Position numbers and translations under genes: made by a program. From IMG/VR virus record IMGVR_UViG_3300034061_005432, positions 1 to 64,000 of that record: a stretch of 64,000 nucleotides of DNA; one strand, 5' to 3'. Every line of letters starts with the position of its first letter. The stretch's first letter is position 1. The notes below the pieces were generated by a model that was not told the origin of the DNA, ran no database searches, and saw only the letters and a program-made list of their open reading frames with translations. Origin of the DNA: a virus. This document shows, piece by piece, positions 58,612-64,000 of this stretch.

Positions 58612-58633
58612 AGGCAGAAAAAAGGCAGAAAAA
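58612..58633. repeat. 11-bp tandem repeat AGGCAGAAAAA x2, possible operator
   Basis: AGGCAGAAAAA occurs twice without spacing (58612-58622, 58623-58633), between the RHH gene and the sheath gene, 7 nt beyond the RHH late motif. The spacing of one helical turn and the position suit binding by tandem RHH dimers. Confidence 0.5.
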
Positions 58634-58690
58634 ATACATACTTCCTTTAAAATAATAGAATCAGAGTCAGTTTTTTACTTTTTGATGATG

Positions 58691-58698
58691 TATTTATA
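58691..58698 (+). promoter_or_regulatory. late-promoter motif TATTTATA for the tail sheath
   Basis: GTATTTATAGATAAAATAAAT, 31 nt before the ATG at 58730. Long A/T leader without SD, as for tube and scaffold. Confidence 0.65.
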
Positions 58699-58729
58699 GA
58701 TAAAATAAATCATTTATTAATAACTAAAA

Positions 58730-61700
58730 ATGGCTTCATCAACAAAAGTATTTGTGTCTCCTGGTGTGTATACATCTGAAAGAGATTTAACATTTGTTGC
58801 ACAGAGTGTGGGTGTAACAACTCTTGGTTTGGTGGGTGAGACTTTACAAGGTCCAGCTTTCGAACCAATTTTTATAACAAATTTTGATGAGTACCAAGTG
58901 TATTTTGGTGGTACTAGTCCTGAAAAATTTGTTAACACACAAATCCCTAAATATGAAACTTCATATATCGCTAAATCTTACTTACAACAATCAAATCAGT
59001 TGTTTGTGACAAGAGTTTTAGGTTTATCAGGATATGATGCTGGACCGTCTTGGTCTATTACCACTATAGGTAATATAGATCCTGCGACTTTATCGGCAAC
59101 AACTAGTACAGGACCTCAAACAGTACAGTTTACAGGTACCACAGGATCAAGTGCTAATATTACTATCACATCAGTACCTGCTGGATTAAGTTCTGATTTT
59201 TACAGTACTTACACACAATATGACGGTGGAACTTCATCTTTAAATGCTGATTTCCAATCCTACATTTCCACCCAACTCGGATACTATGTAGCAGCATCAC
59301 CACTTACGGGTACAACTTCACAATTCTGGGGTTCTGTAAGTCAATCAACCGCAAACTCAACAACAGGTGTTACATTAAACGGTTCGGGTACGGTCTCAGC
59401 ATCTACCGAAACTTTCGGAGTTCCAAGTATATTGTTTACTTCTACAAATGTTTCGGCATCCACAAACGATGCTTGGTACTATGCATTATTTGATTATACT
59501 CCAGCATCACCGACAGGTACTTATGCGGGTTATGGTTTTGGCGCATCAATGGCCACTATCACTACAGGTGCAACGGCAGGAACATATTCAGGTACTGTTT
59601 CTGTATTCTATAGTAACTATGTTGCAACCGCAAACACAACATGGGATAATGTTGTAGTTACAACATTAAGATCACGAGGTATTACCAATTATTCTTCATC
59701 ACAAAACGGACCACTTTATCAAGTAACGGGCACAACAGATGTGAGTATGGTTTGTACAGGTGCATACTCAGGTGTGTCGACAGACCCATATGCAACATTC
59801 TTAATTACCGGTACAACAAAAGATTCTGACACTTTCAGTTTTGAAACGTCGATGCTTACTTCGGATTCGGAATATATTTCTAAAGTATTCGGTAGAAGTA
59901 ATTTTGCAAAAGACAGAACAGAAGTTCCATTATTTGTTGAGGAGGTTTATAGTAGTCTTCTTTTAAATGGTTATAGACAAGGTTATGTCAGAGGTTTAAA
60001 TTGTAATTTAGTTGAATTAAATAGTGCTAAATCATTAGCTACAAACTCAATCGGGTTTTACATGGAGCAGTATCAGACTCCTGAGACACCATATGTTGTT
60101 TCTGAATTGAGGGGTAATAAAGTATACAAACTTTTTAAATTCAAATTAATTTCTGATGGTAATGCGGCAAACAGATTAGTTAAAATATCAATTGCAAATA
60201 TGTCATTTAACAACAGAACATTTGATGTGTTTGTTAGAGATTTCTACGATAATGATCAAAATGTGAGAGTAATTGAAAGTTTTACAAACTGTTCATTAGA
60301 CCCAACTCAAAACAACTTTGTTGCTAATAAAATTGGTACATCAAACGGAGAATATAACTTGAATTCAAAATATATAATGTTAGAAATGAGTGATGAGGCA
60401 CCTGAAGACGCATTACCATGTGGTTTTGAGGGTTACACCATGAGATTATATGATGATGCAACACCTCCATTCATTGTTTACAAAACTAAATATTTGAAAC
60501 CTGGTGACTTAATTTATAACCCACCTTTCGGATCTACTTCAGGGGGAGACAATTCAGTAATTTCAAATGGTGAAAACCCAAGAAAGGCATACTTAGGTAT
60601 TTCTAACATCACCGGAGTTGACTACGACTTCTTCGATTACAAAGGTAAACAACAACCTGCGAACATAGCAACAGATACTACAGGTCCTGAATGGAACTAC
60701 CAAGTTAAAGGTTTCCACATGGATAGTGGGGCCACTGTGGTAACAATCGCAGCAGGATTTAACACTTCTGGTGAAACGGCATTCGAAGTAGGTGTCGGGT
60801 CATTTAATTCTGAACCAACCGATGTAGACAACCCATACTATCGTTTGAATACTCGTAAGTTTACATTGTATCCTGCGGGTGGTTTTGACGGATGGGACAT
60901 CTATAGAGAATACAGAACAAACGCCGATACATACGCACTTGGTCAAACAGGTTATAAATTTGGTGCAGCTCCATCCACAACTTATCCAACAGCAACTGGA
61001 TGGGGAGCTTTCAAACAAATTTCAGGACCTAACCAAGAGGTTTGGGCAAACACTGACTACTACGCTTACAAATGGGGTCAAACAACCTTCAATAATCCTG
61101 AAGCGGTAAACATCAATATATTTACAACACCGGGTATCGATTATGTGAACAACTCTAACTTGGTTGAAGACGCAATTGATTTAATTGAATCAGATAGAGC
61201 AGACTCAATTTACATTTGTACTACTCCTGATTTTAACATGTTCTTACCAACATGGAATGATGTGTCAGAAGGTTTAATATACCCACAAGAAGCTGTGGAC
61301 AACTTAGAGGAGACAGGAATTGACTCTAACTACACGGCTACTTACTACCCATGGGTATTAACAAGAGATACTGTGAACAATACACAAATCTATTTACCAC
61401 CAACGGCTGAAGTTGTAAGAAACTTAGCTTTGACTGATAATATTGCTTTCCCTTGGTTCGCATCTGCAGGATATACAAGAGGTTTGGTAAATTCAATCAA
61501 AGCAAGAAGAAAACTTACACAAGAAGATAGAGACACACTTTACAAAGGTAGAATTAACCCAATTGCAACTTTCTCAGATGTGGGTACAGTAATTTGGGGT
61601 AATAAAACTTTACAAATTAAAGAGTCTGCGCTTGACAGAATTAATGTTAGAAGACTATTACTTCAAGCTCGTAAATTGATTTCGGCAGTGGCAATCAGAT

Positions 61701-61945
61701 TGTTGTTCGAACAAAATGATGATAAAGTTAGACAAGATTTCTTGGATTCAGTAAACCCAATTTTGGATCAAATTAGAAGAGACCGAGGTTTGATTGACTT
61801 TAGAGTTACAGTTTCTAACACACCTGAAGATTTGGATTCCAATACTTTAACGGGTAAAATATTCTTGAAACCTACAAGAGCATTAGAATACATCGACATC
61901 GAGTTTGTTATTACACCAACAGGAGCATCTTTTGATGATGTATAA
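58730..61945 (+). CDS. tail sheath protein (gp18-like)
   Basis: 1071 residues, the contractile sheath subunit. The N-terminus VFVSPGVYTSERDLTFVAQS, then TTLGLVGETLQGPAFEPIFI and VYFGG is the standard sheath start. The conserved C-terminal domain includes LTQEDRDTLYKGRINPIATF, TLQIKESALDRINVRRLLLQ and the tail IDIEFVITPTGASFDD. It is far longer than T4 gp18 (659): residues about 110-400 form a Thr/Ser/Gly-rich insertion, probably surface-exposed domains. The tube gene lies 1.2 kb downstream. Confidence 0.96.
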   Translation: MASSTKVFVSPGVYTSERDLTFVAQSVGVTTLGLVGETLQGPAFEPIFITNFDEYQVYFGGTSPEKFVNTQIPKYETSYIAKSYLQQSNQLFVTRVLGLSGYDAGPSWSITTIGNIDPATLSATTSTGPQTVQFTGTTGSSANITITSVPAGLSSDFYSTYTQYDGGTSSLNADFQSYISTQLGYYVAASPLTGTTSQFWGSVSQSTANSTTGVTLNGSGTVSASTETFGVPSILFTSTNVSASTNDAWYYALFDYTPASPTGTYAGYGFGASMATITTGATAGTYSGTVSVFYSNYVATANTTWDNVVVTTLRSRGITNYSSSQNGPLYQVTGTTDVSMVCTGAYSGVSTDPYATFLITGTTKDSDTFSFETSMLTSDSEYISKVFGRSNFAKDRTEVPLFVEEVYSSLLLNGYRQGYVRGLNCNLVELNSAKSLATNSIGFYMEQYQTPETPYVVSELRGNKVYKLFKFKLISDGNAANRLVKISIANMSFNNRTFDVFVRDFYDNDQNVRVIESFTNCSLDPTQNNFVANKIGTSNGEYNLNSKYIMLEMSDEAPEDALPCGFEGYTMRLYDDATPPFIVYKTKYLKPGDLIYNPPFGSTSGGDNSVISNGENPRKAYLGISNITGVDYDFFDYKGKQQPANIATDTTGPEWNYQVKGFHMDSGATVVTIAAGFNTSGETAFEVGVGSFNSEPTDVDNPYYRLNTRKFTLYPAGGFDGWDIYREYRTNADTYALGQTGYKFGAAPSTTYPTATGWGAFKQISGPNQEVWANTDYYAYKWGQTTFNNPEAVNINIFTTPGIDYVNNSNLVEDAIDLIESDRADSIYICTTPDFNMFLPTWNDVSEGLIYPQEAVDNLEETGIDSNYTATYYPWVLTRDTVNNTQIYLPPTAEVVRNLALTDNIAFPWFASAGYTRGLVNSIKARRKLTQEDRDTLYKGRINPIATFSDVGTVIWGNKTLQIKESALDRINVRRLLLQARKLISAVAIRLLFEQNDDKVRQDFLDSVNPILDQIRRDRGLIDFRVTVSNTPEDLDSNTLTGKIFLKPTRALEYIDIEFVITPTGASFDDV

Positions 61946-61954
61946 TAGAAAATA

Positions 61955-61984
61955 AAAATGGGGGATAGAAATATCCCCCTTATT
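61955..61984 (+). terminator. rho-independent terminator after the sheath gene
   Basis: GGGGGATA-GAAA-TATCCCCC: 8-bp stem (61960-61967 / 61972-61979) closed by GAAA, then TTATTATATTT. The U-tract is imperfect and runs into the next late motif. Confidence 0.85.
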
Positions 61985-61985
61985 A

Positions 61986-61993
61986 TATTTATA
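61986..61993 (+). promoter_or_regulatory. late-promoter motif TATTTATA
   Basis: TATTTATA directly after the sheath terminator, 10 nt before the ATG at 62004. Confidence 0.6.
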
Positions 61994-62003
61994 TTAAAAG
62001 ACT

Positions 62004-62141
62004 ATGAAAATAGAGAAAAAAATTATCAAAGAAAGTATAGGGGACAAGAAAATGAGTCCTGAAACTTTTTCTACACAAAAACAAAACATTATTTTAACTG
62101 AATCTCAGTTGGACACATTATTGAAGAAAATTAGAAAATAA
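62004..62141 (+). CDS. 45-residue small protein, unknown
   Basis: ATG at 62004, stop TAA at 62139-62141, sharing one base with the next ATG (TAATG), so the HAD gene is translationally coupled to it. It reads MKIEKKIIKESIGDKKMSPE, then TFSTQKQNIILTESQLDTLL and KKIRK. The N-terminus I-K-E before S fits the prohead-protease consensus, and the C-terminus is an amphipathic helix. It has a late motif 10 nt upstream. No family recognised. Confidence 0.55.
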   Translation: MKIEKKIIKESIGDKKMSPETFSTQKQNIILTESQLDTLLKKIRK

Positions 62142-63025
62142 TGAATGTAAAAAAACATGTTTACAACTATTTGAACAGAATAGTGTCGGAGGGTATTGAT
62201 GAAACAGGCACACCTGACACTAAATATTATGCATTCGATTGGGATGATAATATTGTTTATATGCCAACGCAAATTATAGTATTGACCGAAAATGATGATG
62301 AAATCGGTATGTCTACCGAAGATTTTGCAGAACACAGACACAAAATTGGAGTTGAACCCTTTTATTATAAGGGAACTACTGTTGTTGGGTTTGCAAAGGA
62401 CTCATTTAAATTTTTCAAAGAAATGGGTGACAAAAGGTTTGTTATTGACTCAATGCTTGCTAAACCAGGACCATCATGGAATGACTTTGTTGAATGTATA
62501 AACGGTGGATCAATATTTGCGATTATCACGGCCAGAGGGCATAACCCTTCGGCTTTAAGAGAAGGTGTGTATAACTTTATTGTTAGTAACCACAACGGTA
62601 TCAATAGTAAGTTACTAGTTGAAAACTTAAAAAAGTACCGAAATTTTTTCTCAGAAGATGAAATGGTGACCGAACAAATAGATGTCAATTTTTCTGACAA
62701 AGAGTTAATTGACGAATATTTGGACCTTTGTGTTTATGAACCCGTAACTTTTGGACAAGGAAGTGCTGCCAATCCTGAGAAATTAAAAATTATAGCAATG
62801 AGAAAGTTCATAAGTTACTGTCAAGGATTAGCTGATGAGATCGGGAAAAAAGCTTATTTCAAAAACGGTGTCGCTAATAATGAGATTATATTACAGATCG
62901 GTTTTTCAGATGACGATGAAGGTAATGTAAAATCAATAGATAATTTAGTGTCTCAAGAATATCCAGATGTTCCTATATCCGTATATCTAACAAAAGGAGA
63001 TGAAAAAGTTAAATATAATAAGTAA
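62141..63025 (+). CDS. HAD-superfamily phosphatase-like protein
   Basis: 294 residues. HAD motif I YYAFDWDDNIVYMP (D-W-D-D-N, nucleophile and acid/base Asp present), motif II IFAIITARGHNPSAL (T-A-R), later acidic motif GFSDDDEGNVKSIDN. It is a likely Mg-dependent phosphatase of unknown substrate; 5'-nucleotide or polynucleotide 3'-phosphate are possibilities. The N-terminal helix KKHVYNYLNRIVSE before G resembles a capsid-targeting leader. Translationally coupled to the short gene upstream; between sheath and tube genes. Confidence 0.75.
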   Translation: MNVKKHVYNYLNRIVSEGIDETGTPDTKYYAFDWDDNIVYMPTQIIVLTENDDEIGMSTEDFAEHRHKIGVEPFYYKGTTVVGFAKDSFKFFKEMGDKRFVIDSMLAKPGPSWNDFVECINGGSIFAIITARGHNPSALREGVYNFIVSNHNGINSKLLVENLKKYRNFFSEDEMVTEQIDVNFSDKELIDEYLDLCVYEPVTFGQGSAANPEKLKIIAMRKFISYCQGLADEIGKKAYFKNGVANNEIILQIGFSDDDEGNVKSIDNLVSQEYPDVPISVYLTKGDEKVKYNK

Positions 63026-63096
63026 TTAAGTAACTTTCTAGTTAAAGAATATTTTAAAAATACTTGGAAGTAAATAGAAAAATTTGAAACAAGGTA

Positions 63097-63104
63097 TATT
63101 TATA
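63097..63104 (+). promoter_or_regulatory. late-promoter motif TATTTATA for the tail tube
   Basis: GGTATATTTATAATAAAAAT, 33 nt before the ATG at 63138, with a purely A-rich leader. Confidence 0.65.
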
Positions 63105-63137
63105 ATAAAAATAAAAGAAAAAACAAAAATTTAAACA

Positions 63138-63626
63138 ATGGCTGATTTGTTAATGAAAATGCCCTTTCAGTATGAACCTAAAAGAGCTAACCGATTTATA
63201 TTGACTTTCCCAACATCTTTGGGAATCAATTCTTGGTATGTAGAAAGCACATCAAGACCAAGCATAAAAATAGAATCAAAAGATATCGCCTTTTTAAATA
63301 CTAAAACATATGTGGCTGGTAACTTCGAGTGGGAACCTATTAGTGTTAAGTTTAGAGACCCTATTGGACCATCAGCTGCACAAGCACTAATGGAGTGGGT
63401 TCGTTTACACGCTGAGTCCGTAACAGGTCGTATGGGTTACGCTGCGGGGTATAAAAAAGACATCGATTTAGAAATGTTAGACCCAACAGGAGTTGCGGTT
63501 GAAAAGTGGATATTACAAGGTTGTTTCCTAACCGATGTTAAATTTGGTGACTTAGGTTATGATAAGACTGACATCATGACTATTGATGCGACATTAAGAC
63601 CTGATCGTTGTATATTAGTTTACTAA
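63138..63626 (+). CDS. tail tube protein (gp19-like)
   Basis: 162 residues, the length of T4 gp19 (163). Blocks: PKRANRFILTFPTSLGINSW, YVESTSRPSIKIESKDI, KTYVAGNFEWEPISVKFRDP, GYKKDIDLEMLDPTGVAVEK and WILQGCFLTDVKFGDLGYD. It stacks as hexameric rings inside the sheath to form the DNA conduit. Own late promoter and terminator, so a single-gene transcript is likely. Confidence 0.95.
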   Translation: MADLLMKMPFQYEPKRANRFILTFPTSLGINSWYVESTSRPSIKIESKDIAFLNTKTYVAGNFEWEPISVKFRDPIGPSAAQALMEWVRLHAESVTGRMGYAAGYKKDIDLEMLDPTGVAVEKWILQGCFLTDVKFGDLGYDKTDIMTIDATLRPDRCILVY

Positions 63627-63650
63627 AATAAAAAATATTATTATGTTCGA

Positions 63651-63676
63651 AACCCACTCACAAGGTGGGTTTTTTG
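63651..63676 (+). terminator. rho-independent terminator after the tube gene
   Basis: AACCCAC-TCACAAG-GTGGGTT followed by TTTTTG: 7-bp stem, 7-nt loop identical to that of the minus-strand terminator at 44091. Confidence 0.92.
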
Positions 63677-63700
63677 TTTACATATAATAGATGTAAAGTA

Positions 63701-63708
63701 TATTTAAA
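63701..63708 (+). promoter_or_regulatory. variant late-promoter motif TATTTAAA
   Basis: TATTTAAA with the usual context AAAGTA-TATTTAAAATAAAA, 10 nt before the ATG at 63719. One mismatch to TATTTATA. Confidence 0.4.
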
Positions 63709-63718
63709 ATAAAAAACT

Positions 63719-64000
63719 ATGAATACAGTCGAATCATATGGACAAATGGACTTCAACTTACCACACGATGTGGTGAAGTTACCAACTAAAGGAATATTTT
63801 ATAAACCTAAAAGGGAAGCATTGAAAGTCGGGTATTTAACGGCTAGTGATGAAAACATGTTGTTGTCACCCAATTTATCGAGTGATGGGGTAATCCCCCT
63901 TTTGATGAAAACTAAAATTTATGAACCTGGATTTGACATTAATCAGCTACTAAATGTAGATGTGCAGGCAATCCTAATTTTTTTAAGAAATACTTCATTT
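63719..64000 (+). CDS. baseplate hub assembly protein, T4 gp26/gp51-like (3' truncated)
   Basis: The first 94 codons are visible and the gene runs off the window. It reads MNTVESYGQMDFNLPHDVVK, then LPTKGIFYKPKREALKVGYL, TASDENMLLSPNL and later DINQLLNVDVQAILIFLRNT. The order L-P-x-x-G-x-x-Y, G-x-L-T-x-x-D-E-x-x-L, then D-x-x-A-I-L-x-F-L-R is that of the T4 baseplate assembly family (gp26 and relatives). These proteins are needed to build the hub and are not abundant in virions. Confidence 0.7.
   Translation, partial: MNTVESYGQMDFNLPHDVVKLPTKGIFYKPKREALKVGYLTASDENMLLSPNLSSDGVIPLLMKTKIYEPGFDINQLLNVDVQAILIFLRNTSF

Noticed and set aside
63645-63670. TTCGAAACCC resembling a tRNA T-loop
   Set aside because: It is the left arm of the tube-gene terminator. 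No acceptor or anticodon arms surround it.

Overview
The window is an AT-rich stretch of a T4-like myovirus genome whose host is very probably a member of Bacteroidetes (Flavobacteria). The T4-type core is recognisable from protein sequence: terminase large subunit gp17, portal gp20, prohead protease gp21, acidic scaffold gp22-like, major capsid gp23, tail sheath gp18, tail tube gp19, a gp5-like hub OB protein, a gp55-like late sigma factor and family B DNA polymerase gp43. The host inference rests on three things: start codons sit behind A/T-rich leaders without Shine-Dalgarno (SD) sequences, the phage carries a ribosomal protein bS21 of the Bacteroidetes type, and a TAnnTTTG-type promoter lies before the Clp gene.

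Layout. 1-4.2 kb: end of an unknown acidic gene, a zinc peptidase and an N-domain-less ClpC ATPase (minus strand). 4.3-18.7 kb: plus-strand head module (small genes, terminase, portal, protease, scaffold, capsid) with a bS21 gene inserted on the minus strand. 18.7-24.8 kb: minus-strand baseplate/tail genes. 24.8-25.6 kb: gp55-like sigma. 25.6-44.1 kb: a very large minus-strand sugar cassette with about twelve glycosyltransferases, a Gmd/ColD-like/Fcl-ColC-like set predicted to make GDP-L-colitose or a related dideoxysugar, another sugar epimerase and an asparagine-synthetase homologue, interspersed with PhoH, a HAD-like protein, dUTPase and an exonuclease. 44.1-46.6 kb: small accessory genes including a stand-alone WYL domain. 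46.7-52.3 kb: a large tail/surface protein and DNA polymerase. 52.3-56.6 kb: neck-like protein, a metalloprotease-superoxide dismutase fusion and a SNF2 helicase. 56.7-64 kb: tail completion, sheath, tube and a gp26-like chaperone, plus two short genes (49 and 45 codons).

Regulation. An octamer TATTTATA (variants ending TT or TC) lies just upstream of about twenty genes or operons, always in gene orientation. Nearly all are virion genes. It is missing before polymerase, helicase, PhoH, Clp, dUTPase and the sugar genes. It is the obvious candidate for the late promoter read by the gp55-like sigma. Its distance to the start codon falls into classes (3-4, 10-14, about 19-34 nt), and the first class would give nearly leaderless mRNAs. 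Five rho-independent terminators are clear. The bS21 gene is the one gene in the window with a perfect SD.

No tRNA, CRISPR array, insertion sequence or integrase was seen. No gap between genes exceeds 300 bases. The largest, 14390-14545, holds a terminator and late-promoter motifs.
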